Origin: Acanthaster planci
Lineage: Eukaryota > Echinodermata > Asteroidea > Valvatida > Acanthasteridae
DNA: 64,000 nt
Assembly (NCBI RefSeq): GCF_001949145.1
Contig: NW_019091438.1
Coordinates: 230,885 to 294,884 of the forward strand
Reading direction: 5' to 3'
The notes beneath the pieces were generated by a model. It was not told where the DNA came from. It worked only from the letters and a program-made list of their open reading frames with translations, and searched no databases. The position numbers were made by a program, and so were the translations under genes. This document shows, piece by piece, positions 13,666 through 26,100 of the stretch; the stretch's first letter is position 1, and every line of letters starts with the position of its first letter.

Positions 13666-14153
13666 GCCACATGAAGAAAAATGTCATGTGTTTACTGACA
13701 CGCTACACCGCCAATATTATAACACAAAAGCCACGAACCTGATTCGGGTTGTTTGCTTACAGGGAGTCCTTACTTAATTCCATAGTTCTCCGACTGACCC
13801 TTATTTTTGCTCCCAATGAGGGTAAGAACCCTTTTATGCCACCGACCCTGTCCGGAATTTCCTTCCAAGAAAACAAAAATTATCTTAATTTCTGGGGACA
13901 GGCAAGTAATTTTTCCCCCTATCCCTCGACTGACAGACCCTCCCTCAAAGTCCAAAAACTATGAGTACCGTAGATTTAATAACCCCTTTATGCCCTTAGA
14001 AACAAATGGCACATGCAGAAGCACCCATGCACGCGTGTTTGTTTCACTGTAACTGGCCCTAAGGAGCAGAAAAGAAATTAGATCGTCGTTTAGATTTGCG
14101 GCCCGTTAACCGTTTTTTTTAGACATCGACGGATGGCAACTTTCAATGCCAGA

Positions 14154-14179
14154 CCATGGAGGTAGAATTACCTCCATGG
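14154..14179. repeat. Perfect 11-bp inverted repeat
   Basis: CCATGGAGGTA is followed by GAAT and then its exact reverse complement TACCTCCATGG. It forms a short, strong hairpin on either strand. No function is evident. Confidence 0.8.
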
Positions 14180-14890
14180 CCAGACGTACAGCGTCTATGA
14201 TGCTCTACCGAAAACTTAACTTTCAAAATTGCGGTCCGATTGCGAAAACTGTCCAATGGGTTGGTTCGCTTTTCATGCTTTCGATAGCTTGAAGCGTGAT
14301 TCCTACGGCACGCGAAAAGTCCTTCTTGCAGTGTGAAGTTTCACCTTGTAACGGTCGCCAATCACAGATGGGTTAATTATGTCGATTAGTCAACACCGAC
14401 TATCGATCACCATTGAAAGGCCCGCGTACGGCGGAGCAGAAGGCACTAGGCTGGCTTCCACAAGCCTCCTGTCCCCCGTGGCCTGTAAAGACCCGATCGA
14501 TAGGCCAACAATCTGTGGTTTGGACAAAGAAAGCGCCAAGTAGAGTGAGCAAGCGCCTTCCCGAAGCGGTACTGCAAACAAGACAGACTCGTCGTTCTGA
14601 CAATCCAGTCTTTAGTGGGAACATACCAGGAGAGAGAAATGTGTGGGTGTGTGTGTGTGGGGGGGGGGTGTTGGTGAATTACATCACAGAGAAAGATGGT
14701 GTGCTTAGTGGTGATGCTCATGTTGACAGTGGGTTTATTGTAATAATTGCCGTCATAAGTAGAAAGTTTTATGCCCAGCTGGTAATATGGGTAACATGGA
14801 TTATGATGCTGCCGTCGGCTTGATCATGCACGGGGGTTCTGTTTTCCTCCCTCCATGATCGTATCGATGATGGATGCCTTGCGTTATAAG

Positions 14891-15249
14891 CAGGGGCGTA
14901 AATCCCGGGGGATGGGGGTATATATACCCCCCCCCCCTTTATTCGGGGGGGGGCTATTGAATCTCACCCACCCACATTAATTTTGTGGTAAGCAAACAAT
15001 TAAAGCTGAGTGTGACGAATTTTTCAGACCAAAATGCATTCCATATCACTAAAAAAGGGGGAAACAATTTTGAAAGCCATAAATAGGCCATTCTGAATGC
15101 ATAGTACAGATGTACATCAATATCATGAACATCGACCATACAGAGTCATATGGTGCCCCCCTCTGCTTTTCAAATTTTGATGGCCAGGCAAGTCATTCAC
15201 CACCTTTCCCCATCCCCACCCCCACCCCTGGCACAGATTTACGCCACTG
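14891..15249. mobile_element. Non-autonomous hAT-type element (MITE) with 8-bp TSD
   Basis: The left end reads CAGGGGCGTAAATC and the right end, reverse-complemented, reads CAGTGGCGTAAATC, matching at 13 of 14 bases. The CAGNG start is typical of hAT superfamily ends. The flanks are GTTATAAG (14,883-14,890) and GTTATAGG (15,250-15,257), an 8-bp duplication with one change; 8-bp duplications are the hAT hallmark. The 359-bp interior has long G and C runs and no transposase frame, so it must have moved using a transposase supplied elsewhere. Confidence 0.82.
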
Positions 15250-18200
15250 GTTATAGGTGGTGAGAACGATGATACTTTGATAGTGAAAATAAGAATAACG
15301 AGATCTGTTATACTGGTGGCCGTGGTGCTCATGCGGCACGCAGGCGTCGACGATTTCGAACAATCCTATCAACATTGACAACTGAGCAATGATATGAAGA
15401 CTGACCGAGGAAAGAGTCGTTAATAATGCTGAAATGAAATACTTGTCCAACCGACAGTTCTAATTTCCAGAATGGTGTAGCCATTATAGGCGATTCTAAG
15501 AGAACTCCCGATTACACACACTGTGCAGCAGTAGAGAAAAGTCTTCCTTTAAATTATTCAGATATTGGTTGCTTAAATACGGGCTCCTAGTACCGTTCCA
15601 TAAATAAAACATCTCCTAATGAATCAAACGGCGTCCACTTTAAGCGTTCCTTATTGATTCGAATTAGTTTAGTGAAGGGCGGCAAATAAACTATCCCATA
15701 CAATTTTAATTATTGTGACGTCTCGGTGTGGGTCCGGTCTGTCTTGTCCGAATCTCCTTCGGTCGAGATGTTGTCCAATTTAAGTATGGGCAGGGTCGAC
15801 GCCGTTTGTTTGGTGACTGCGAAGTAATTACCGCAGAGCTCAGTATTTGTTCATCTATTACTGTGTTTGCGAATCTGCGGTTGAGGGAATGTTGCTTAGT
15901 GACGGTTCAGTCTCGAAACTGTGGCGTTTGCAGTGTGCAGAAAAGAGGAATGCTGGAGATATTGATGGTTGGTGAATTCAAAACGCGTGAGACATCGACA
16001 ACAAGAGAGTGATTTTGAACTAGAAAAACCCAAAATTCTTCCATACGAAGTGTTAAGAAATGTGAAATTATTTCCAGCTTTCCTAAACGTGTGTGCCAGT
16101 CTTCCCACATACCCCCTCTCGTGAAATCGTCGACCATTTAAGAATTCCGGACACACGCAAAACAGCCTCAACTATACTCGCTAAGAAATCTGTGTGTAGA
16201 AATACAGTGTCTCTGGTTTCCAAAAATGGCAGCAGAAACGGACTGAAATGAGAAACATACATACACGAGGTTTTGACCGTCCCCAGTGTTACCATAAGTG
16301 CCAGTCGGTGTTTTGTACTTAGCACTTCATGTCATCAGAATTCAAATGAAAACTAGTAATGCTCGACCTAAATCACTATGATTCTCTGGTTGGTAGCCCG
16401 TTTGAATGTAACAGCAAGCGCTTTCAAGCTTAGTAATTATTGCCTAAGCAGCGTCATGAAAAACGCCTGTGGCCTTGTTGAGGCATCTGAAGTAAGGCAT
16501 GCTTATAGTTTCCATTAAAAAGTCTCCACTTGAAGTTCAAGGGATAGCACGTGCTGAGTACACAGTCCTTAAATAATTGACGCTAAGGGAGGCGGGCTGT
16601 CCAGCTTAAGATATACATCATTTTTGCAATTATAAATACCAAAATAACGGTACTGGAAACGAATCAATGCGGAGTTGGTAAAACTAGTCCATCCCATGGG
16701 AGTGACAGTGACATCCATACTTGATTTGATTGCTTTGTAACCAAACTAGGCCAATTTAAACACCAACCACTGGGCATCGCTTTACATTTTATGACTCACC
16801 TTGTGAGGCTGACAAAAAGGCAGTTTAAATTTGCACTCCCAATATTGGCGTCCGTTCAGTGAAGTCATCCAGGAGTGTATATTTAACTGTTCCACCGTTA
16901 AACCAATCAGTCGACAGCCTTATTCCACTCCACCGGCGAAGATAAACCATGGGTCCCTTGGGTCGTCTTCCCCCGTCTTCAAGGTGTGAGAAATTAGCGT
17001 CGCCCGGTGTTGGTAAAACTGGCGACGACAGTCTAACGCCGGACTCTAATAAACTTCTCAGAGATGTCCTTTTGGTATATTCAGCAGAACTGTGCTGGAC
17101 GCTGATAGATTACCCACAACCTAAACACCAGTGCTGATCATAAGATGGCAGTTGCACTGATAAGTTTTTATCTATAAGTTCCACTGGATGGCAATCTCGT
17201 CACTTTTTTTTCAAAGCGATAATTTCCCTCGACAGCACCATCAAATGTCAGGAGCACTGGTCTGTTATCTGTCTATCTTGTGGCTGGCATCCTCAAAGTA
17301 GTTTTTATCTTCTCCTTTTCCCTGGATGACAGAGATTGAAAGTCCAATCTAGTCCTTATGACAGTCTTGACACTTATTTCCGAAGCGATAATTTCCCTCC
17401 ACGGCAACTTGCCTGACTCAGCTTGCCATCTGTCAACGGTTACGTGAGAATTACCACCTTGCAGCCGTTACTGATTGATCAAGGCATCGTCAAAGCATCC
17501 GTCCTTGTTAGTGTCTCAGAAACCATATCGCACCAGCTCAGTAAATAATCATCCATCCCGTGATGCCTCAGGGAGTGCTGACAAAAGGGGTTCCAACTCT
17601 GAGGGGGTCGATTCCTTCTTCTAACCGTCTTTTTTTCACTTCACAGTCGAGCCGATTCGGGACCAACAACCGTTACGGTGACAAGATTCTAAGATCGGTC
17701 CAAGGACGGCTTCACAAAGAGCCGGACAATGCAACGACACCCAGACCGTGTTATCGTCAATGTACCCCCGCCCGTCTCCAAGATCTCCCGGACGGATTGA
17801 ATGCCGGGCGGGGATTTATCAGAGGATCACGGGTGGTTCGTCCGCAGGGGGGAATTTTTTGGATTATGGTCGGTGGCACCACGGAGCTAGATCTTAAATC
17901 TGGTCGATACAAAAGTTAGTTGTTGGAATTTGGGAGCTGTTTTTAGCATAGGCCTCAACTCTATATCTTGAGCAATATTCTATGCAGGTGGTGGTGGAGA
18001 GGCCAGGCAGAGAGGTTATTTTTCTGACGATGGACAAGGCCATCTAATCTCAATAATTAGACGAACCTAATTGTGGGGAGGAGACAAGTTTAACCGAGCC
18101 AACAGATATGATAATGTAAATATTATTTATAACAAACCGAGGAGTTTCCGTCTTTCGAAGGGAAAAGAATTGGACAAAACCGCACAAATAGACCCTAACG

Positions 18201-20143
18201 GAGCGCAGTTAATTTAAGTAGCATTGCGTAATTACAGCATGTATTTACGCATTATGTAAACAAATTACCACAAAAACGCCAACCTGCCAAATTCTGCGTT
18301 TAAAGCACAATACCATAGATGGTATCTCTATCGCTGACGCTTCTCACATAATGTCACAGAAGTAAGTTCCCTGAGATTTGGATACGCTTGTTGAAGACAA
18401 TGCCCTGAGAGCAACGCCCTCCGATTATTAAATTCCGAAAACTTTGTAACAGCATGCTCAGGTTAGCTTGAATAGGAGAAGCTTTTGGTGTGAGTGGAGG
18501 AACTGAACCCTTTCTTTGAGTTGAAGTCAAATTATTTGTAAGCTCTGGCCTACACTCCACGTTGCCAATGGCCGTGGTTGGAGGAGATTCGAATTTATCA
18601 GAACAAATCAGAATAATTGACGACTAATTGAGTCTCGTGTACAGTCAGCTCTCAATGTATCCAAGGCATCGATCTAGGCGCCCAGGATCGATACATGCCT
18701 ACACCGTCGCTGTTATCTGCTCCACTCCCCTCACGGACAAAATACCCGCAGTCAGCCCCCTGCAGTCAGCCCGCGTCGCCTCCCACAACAGATGCCGTTA
18801 TCGATCTCTCACCTTACCCGTAGTATGATCCCCTCATCCGGGCGCCCCTCCCCTTTGTTGTGGGCTGATCCCTTAAGACGGCTAACGGTGGTTGTTTAGT
18901 TTTCGCCATTGGAGAATGAGACAATGAGGTCATCAAAGGCAGGGCCAGTTAATGATATTTGAAACCTGGCCGACAGGGGAGATCGTGCCCGTCCCCGCCC
19001 CCTCCCCCCCCCCGATGGGCAGACTGCTCCCCCAGTGAACAGTTTCCCCCATCGCCAAAAACATGAGCATCAAATTTATCTATTTTCCCTGTGATGGCCC
19101 TGGTCTTGTGCCCCCCCCACGTCCAAAGCTGGCTACGGCGTTGATGGAGACAGTCGGTATCTGTAACTCACGAGTCCCAAGGCCATGCACATTTTCAGAA
19201 ATCCATGTTCTTTTTGGATGTATTACTTACTTTGGCATACCGATAAATTATATGGGCGAAGAAATGTTGGGGATTCCCATTGATTTATACAATACAAAAT
19301 TCTCTGAAAGGCATATCACTCAAAAATTGTTCTAGCGACTTGTGCCTTATTTTGTTACTGGTATCTTGTGTCAAAAGAAGTATAATTATTTTTCTTGCCT
19401 AAATCATTCTTCATCATTTTCTGATAGAATTCTTGAGAGATCACGAGACAGATTCAATATAAAGCAGTTTTATTATTATGTTTTTTAAAGAAGACACCAA
19501 CTTCTCGAAGCCGAGGCCAAGATTTCAGCAACCGAGCCCTCAAAACCATGAGTTCCCCACTTCGCACTGTTGGAGGACCAGAGAGCAAAGACTGGACAAC
19601 CTGCTTGCGCTTTCCGAGCTGAGACATCCTAGTATGGGTGACAAAACGAGCATAAGCTTCATTATGATGAGGAAGTGGGGGCTCGCCCGGGGCTACCATT
19701 CAACAAAATAAATCAATCGTCTCGTGCTTGGGTTCGAATCCGGGACTTATTACGGGCATGTAACCCGAGGTCCGGAGCCTCGTTCCCCTTGGCGGCCGAC
19801 CATCTACTCTTACTACTAGTCAAACTTGGGTTTCTCGTGTAAAACCCCTCGCCGAGAACCACTGGTCGTGACGTCAAAAGGGAAGCGTCCTGCAGGATGA
19901 GGTGGGACGGTCGCTGGTCAAGTACCACGAGGAAGTTCCTGGCTTTGCCCTGAGTCCAAGCATTCTTTGCCTTTCACAGTGCTACATGCTGCTGAAGGCT
20001 ATCTTCTGAGGCATCACTTGGTGAAGTTGGTACCATCCCTAGTTCATAAGGCAGAGAGGAGCGTGCGAGCGTCAGTAGGGCCGACTCCAACACGTGAACT
20101 AGGAGAAGAATGCGCTTTAGTGGCCAGAGAGGGCGCTGTTGTT

Positions 20144-20155
20144 CAAGATGGCGGC
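20144..20155 (+). promoter_or_regulatory. YY1-type element over the SMPD4 start codon
   Basis: CAAGATGGCGGC matches the YY1 consensus AAGATGGCGGC, with its ATG serving as the predicted SMPD4 start. YY1 sites overlapping translation starts of housekeeping genes are known in vertebrates. That the protein binds here is inference. Confidence 0.5.
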
Positions 20156-23100
20156 GTCCTTGTTTGGAGCAAATTTGACTTTCTCCTCAACTGATTCGGC
20201 GATTGCGTCTGCGCCAAGATCGGTAATCAAGTGCTTAATGCAGTTATAACTTGTATAGCTGACCGTGCATGTATCATAAGGTTTGAACAAGCAGTAAAAC
20301 CAGAGCAACTTGAAAGATTTCTCCATTCAATGATTCAGTCAAGGCAATTTTTGCATGCCGTGAATAACGTCTGATTTGTGATTGTAAAGCCTAACAACTT
20401 AAACAAGTAACATGCCTTATTTTTTACTGAAGGCCAGAATGTTAGTAATTAGGGCTACTCACTGTGGCAAGTGATCGGATTGATCAGTTTTTATGATGCT
20501 TTCGCAAAAGTCCACCAACGATTGTAAAAACCAATCACAGCTTTCAAATATGCATCGACGATGGAAACGATCATCACCACTGGTGAATATGCATCACTAG
20601 CTGATGGTGATCACCGATCGTGAATATGCATCACCGATTGCTAAAATGCATCACCGATTCGGTAATCGCATTAAATGTCTCTTTGGCATTCCATAGGCTG
20701 TCCTGTGTACCAGACTAAATAGGTCTAGGGCCAGAAAGAACAGTGAGACGTTTGTATCCTATTGATTGTCACTGTCTTGGTTGTGTAAACACTAAGCCTC
20801 GCTAATCAATAGTAATACGGCATGAGTGGTTTTACACATTGGTAGAAAGGCATTGTGGGAAGGAAAAATGAGCAACATTGCCCCCTTTTCCTTCCCACAC
20901 TGCCTTTCTACCATTGTGCAAAATCACCCATGCTGTATTAGCTATAAGAATAAGGCTTAGGCCTATGGTAAAAAAATAATTAGGCCTACTGTCAACACAC
21001 CGACAACATAGGCCTAGTCAGCATAGGTTTTTGCTTATCCCCGTGAGTTTAAAATTTACAATGTGCCCATTTATTACATGTATTCATTTCCTTCCTTGGT
21101 AAGGTAGGCATTATAGGCCTACATTCTTGACGTTTAGTTAAAGTTGGACCTTGCCAAATCAAATCCTGCATGTTATAACGGTTTATTTGATCAGAGCGGT
21201 GTGATGGAAGCCTGTAACAAGCCAATGAGGCAACGATGTGAAGAGATAGGTGCCTTTATACAGATGTCATCAAGCAAGGTACTGTACATGAGATACAAAT
21301 TGTAAAAACCAGTCATCCTATTGTTTTTATGTATTTTTTTAAAATTTCTACTTTTCCTCATAAAAGCTCCTCCTGCATACGACATGCTAATACCTTGACA
21401 CCGTGTTCCTACTTAACTGTGTCTTAAGAATTTTCATGGTGCCCCATCATGGAGGGAAGGGTATTTTTCCTGCGTGATGTGCATGAGTTGATGCTTTGTA
21501 CTATCATTGGCACTGACTTCACATTTATAACAAATCTATTCTCCAAGATAGCACACTGTTCATGCATTCTGTGCATGTAGCTGAGTATGTTAAACTTTAC
21601 TGACAGTGGTTGGGCCTGTCCCAAGTACACATGGGCCATAAGTACATTGGGGACAGTGGGCTTAGCTGGTATCTCGCTGTGGCCGGCATGTGGCTTTGGA
21701 CATCTGTTGTGTCACAGATCACCGGTCTGTCCTTATCCTGCTTGCAACCTATTCTGCACAGTGTGACAAAGCGTAGATTAGTCACAGCAAGATTTTCGGT
21801 AGGGACTTGTGTAGAGGATTTTCATGTGACGTAACATGACGGGCAGCAAAGGGCATTTTAGGAAGAGTACTGTGTCCGTATTTTCAAATCTGGGTATTTC
21901 TACATGTATTGGCAATTTCATGTACGCAGGAGTGTTGACAGACTTTGAATGTGCGTGCGCATTTCCGCACATATCTGTATAAATTGTACGCTGACCGTCA
22001 AAAATCACAGGACTGAAAATCCTCTATATTAATACTCATGCAGTCCACAAGGTACATGTAGAGTTGACAGCAATCCCTAAATTTTTAACACAATTATGTA
22101 TTTTGATTGCATCAGCACTTCTTGACCGGTCAAAGTTCACAGTCTAAAGGACGCTGTTATCCTGCTTTGGCAGTGGTGTCTATGATAGAAGTACTGATCC
22201 ATTCCATGATATGTTTTCTTCCAAACCACTCATTTTCATCCCCAAAGAACCTCAATCTGTCCAATTTCACAGTCTATCATTATGCTGTAGAGCAGCAGAT
22301 TTTATGAGAGAAGCATTTCCATTCCATGGTACATTTTCTTCCATTTTCAATTTCTAAGACATTCTCACGTCAACTTTCACAGTCTGTCATTATCTTGTTG
22401 AAGTGGTATTTGTGACTGGAGCACCCCTCTGTCCTGCGGGTACATTTTTGCCAAAAGCGAGCCATTTTTACCCTCCCCCATAGGAGCTTCACAGTGTATA
22501 CCCTCTGCTGCTGGACAGCATCTTTGGCTACAACCAGAACCCGGGCTGGGGCCTGCACGCTGCCACCCAGCAGACCTTCAGGGATGACTACCGGATGTTG
22601 CATGAGTTCCTGTCCCCCCACGGCCATCTCATGACCATGGTCTACAAGCTGCAGGCTGACCCTGCACTACGCTACGAGTTCCCAGTCTCCAACCTGCCAG
22701 TACGTCTGCCAAATTGCCAGAGCGATTGCCATGCTTTCAACCAGATACAGTCGTGATGTTACCAGGGGGAAAAACTGAAGACATGTTAATGAGTGTTTGG
22801 TTTTAATTCTAGAAACAAAGGCCGATGGGGTATTTATCTCTGCAAAAGAGGCAGGATTTGTGTACAAAATTTCAAGCAAAAGGCCTCAATTTCAGTACAA
22901 AGTTTGCTTTCAGTGTTGAACCTAAATTTCTAAACGTACTGCTTTTACTGTGTCTGATCATGGATGCTGCACCTCCTACTCAGTAATTTCTGAACCTTTC
23001 TAATTGAATTATCCTGGAGAAGAGTTCCGATATTGGACCGTTACAGTTTTTGAGTGCCACGACCGACAAGTTGGCCCAACTTTTTGAACCTGCTCCTGCA

Positions 23101-26100
23101 AGGTACTTATCCCCCGTTCCTCGCTAAAAGCCACCCTAAACTGAACATTTATTCCTTTAGAAGCTGTCGGCTCTGAAGATGCATTGACATGTTAACATTG
23201 TGGTTTTCCTTCTCAATCAGGCCCCAACCAGGGACGCCATTCTAGAAGGAGCCATGCCTGGTTTATATGCCCATAAGCTGGGTTATCCGGCTCAGGGCAG
23301 ACTACCCACAACAGTATCACTGAGTATCCTTTTGCCAAAGTCCATCACCGACGGAGCTCATCTTCACAGAGCTACTTTGTGCCTCTCCAAGTCGTGTACA
23401 TTTTGTTGCCCAAGTGGCGACTGCATTGCGGGGAAGGCTGTTACCGCCAGGAAAATTTTGTTTGAGATTTGCTAACGTTAATGTATCTCCGCAATGCTGG
23501 TCACCAAACTTACTCCCACAGTAAGCCTTCTGTAAGTTAATTTGAATAAAATCTGGTACACTGAGTTAACTCTGATAGCACGTAAACATAAAAACTTAAA
23601 TTCCCCAGACTAAAGACGTTACATTGTGACCACCATCTCTGGAATGGACTGGTTTCTTTGTGCCCTTCTTATCCATTGAAAGCAGTGTATCGGTGCAAGG
23701 TGTCTCTTATGTAAGTAAGCACCAAATCACAAGGTATAGCTGTAGCACAATGTCTTTAGTATGGAAAATTCAAACTGTTATGGTTACTTGAATTTAATGA
23801 ACTCAGTGCACCAGATTTTATTCAAATTTAACTTGCAAAAGGCTTGTACAACAGGTATTTTGTCCCCACAACTATGGCCCGAATACATTTGAGTTTGCTG
23901 TCGTTGGAGCTAACAGGCAGTTCACTTTACAATTTATGTACATGAGCAGAATTTGAACATAGATGTTACTTACATTATACCATGGCCTTGAAGGCTTCAG
24001 CTGGGTTTATTTTCTTTGACATTTGTGCCTTTAGCTGCATTTGAGTATTTTATGTACAACTTTGCCTATCTGATAGTGCATCGACATAAACAAGAGGTAT
24101 GTGTGTGCGTTAATTTGTCCGTAAAGAGCACCACTCACAGCAGGTGTTTTGGGGCTTTTGTCTTTTTTCCTTACACACTGTGCTCTCTCTCATATTCATC
24201 TTGATATGATTGACTGTGGAACTGACTTTATGCATCAATAAATTGGTCCGGTGGGAGCATATACAATTAGAGGCATACTGTGATCGATGGGGTCATTTTG
24301 GACTAGATGCGAGATTATTTGTCAATCAATTTGATATTTGGTCAAGTTGATTGTCAGTGAATTGATGACAGATGTAACTCTTTGAAAAGTGTTCCAATGA
24401 AGCCCATCACAAGTCCCTGCAAGTCCTCCACAAGTCGTCCAAATATAAGCCAAGTATCAAACCATAAATAACTGGAACAAACACATGTCTGTGCCATTTA
24501 TATCTGAGCCCCATGTTGTGAAGAGACTTTTGATGGACTTGACTGCAACACAAAAAGCATTTTTTAAATTTATTGAAAAAGTGGATTGATTAACTGTGAT
24601 CAGATGAGAAAGTTGAGTGTTAGTCTGGTCTGTTGATCCGGATGCCAGAGTTTACAGCAGTGGACGGATGCAGATGATTGGCTCTACCCAAACCTTCTCA
24701 ACGATTATCTTCACTACTTCCTGCCAATTGACGGGAGCAGCGTGCCCCCAGCTCCCTTCGTTACCAGCACGCAGACCCACAACCTTGGACAGGGCCACTC
24801 ACCTCCGTACAGGTATGCCCGGGTGTTGATGAAACGTTGATCAAATGGCATGTTGAGTGAGGATCATCCAAACATCAGCTGAGAAAGGAGCGATTCATAG
24901 TGCCACAGAACCGAGGCTGGAACGATCCAACCTACGGAAGAGTGCACTGCATCTCAATGTCGCATGATTGCTTTTTACATAGCGATCACACGCAGCTTCC
25001 AGTCATCAAACCTTGCTCATGCTGTCACAGCACTCTCCCTGTCTTGTCACCACAGCGTATGCCGTAATCATTCCAAGGTTTCTGTTAAACCCTCAAATAC
25101 ATGTACAAGCATACTCTCTAGACAAAGCTTTTGTCCTTCCAGTCATAATCAGTCAAGTGACACGTGATATATCAGTTTAATTTATCTGGGGAAAGGCATT
25201 GAACTTTTGTTGACTGTCTGTGACAGTTCAAACCGTGGGGAGATTGAGCCATCAGAACTGTAGGCTGGGTGAAAAATCATATATAAATTTGGAGAATTGG
25301 GGAGTGTCAAAATCTCTCTAGATATGCCAAATTAACTGTAATCAGTGTTGTATTCGAGTCCATCACAAGTCCCCGCAAGCCCCTATAAGTTCACCACAAG
25401 TCATTTAGTCTTAGGCCAATGCACAAGCTATTCAAATGAGCTGTGACAAAAGGATTCTTGTGTCATTATTCACCCTGTTACTTACGACTGGCCTTGTGAA
25501 GAGACTTGTGACTGGACTTGTGATGGACTCAAAGATAACACTTTAATAATTGTTCAAAAAACGACCAAGATCAGGTTCTTTTGATACTTCTAACCGGAGC
25601 ATTATTCTTCATTTAAATAACAGGGACTGGGTTCCACAGTCTTAAAATCATGACAATGCTACATAAACCTGAGTTTCTTAGTTGATCAATTCAGTGGTGT
25701 GATATGAATTAAGGTACTAGAAGGCACCGTATTTTATATCTTGGCCAAAATTGTCACAACTGCCAGTCTGTGTGTTCTCAATCACTTTGAAATTCACAAC
25801 TGCAATCGCTTCGCACCACTCTGGTAAAGATAAGCACAGGCAGTTTCACTTTTCAATCAACATCGCGAAAGTCCCCAGCTTAGCTCTCTGGGAAATACTG
25901 CTGTTAATACTCGACACAAGGAGACCCGTTCAAAATACACTGATCAATTAATGCCGTTTTGTTTTTAAGGCAAACGCTCATGTACTGTAATTTATTCTGG
26001 ATAAAAAGAAGGAGTACCAATCAACATTACCTCTTACGTGCAGTTGCAATCAAACTCGGGCCTGGTTGCCAAAAGGGTCAGGGGTCATGCAACCGCCACC

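Larger units (their letters stand above)
1..20147. other. Gene-poor left flank
   Basis: I could not identify a complete gene in this 20 kb. Open frames here are short, have no recognisable family and mostly lack paired splice sites. The separately listed items are a LINE relic (about 1.1 kb), a candidate exon (1.9 kb), two ATGGCGG-type candidate first exons (7.9 and 13.1 kb), a CpG-dense patch (13.4-13.7 kb), a perfect palindrome (14.15 kb) and a hAT MITE (14.9 kb). Smaller structures are a 24-25-bp direct duplication at about 45-95, a decayed direct duplication near 17,205 and 17,375 sharing GCGATAATTTCCCTC, and G/C homopolymer runs near 14,660, 14,930 and 19,005. Otherwise I see nothing I can interpret. 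Confidence 0.5.

Noticed and set aside
14413..14823. 136-codon open frame
   Set aside because: It runs through a GTGTGTGG/GGGGGG simple repeat and has no recognisable protein features.
17560..17919. 119-codon open frame on the plus strand
   Set aside because: No family, no convincing conserved pattern and no partner exon; a pyrimidine tract and CAG inside it at 17,630 are not enough.
19725..19750. tRNA gene suggested by GGGTTCGAATCCGGG
   Set aside because: No matching acceptor stem, D-arm or A box lies at the required distance; only the T-loop-like palindrome is present.
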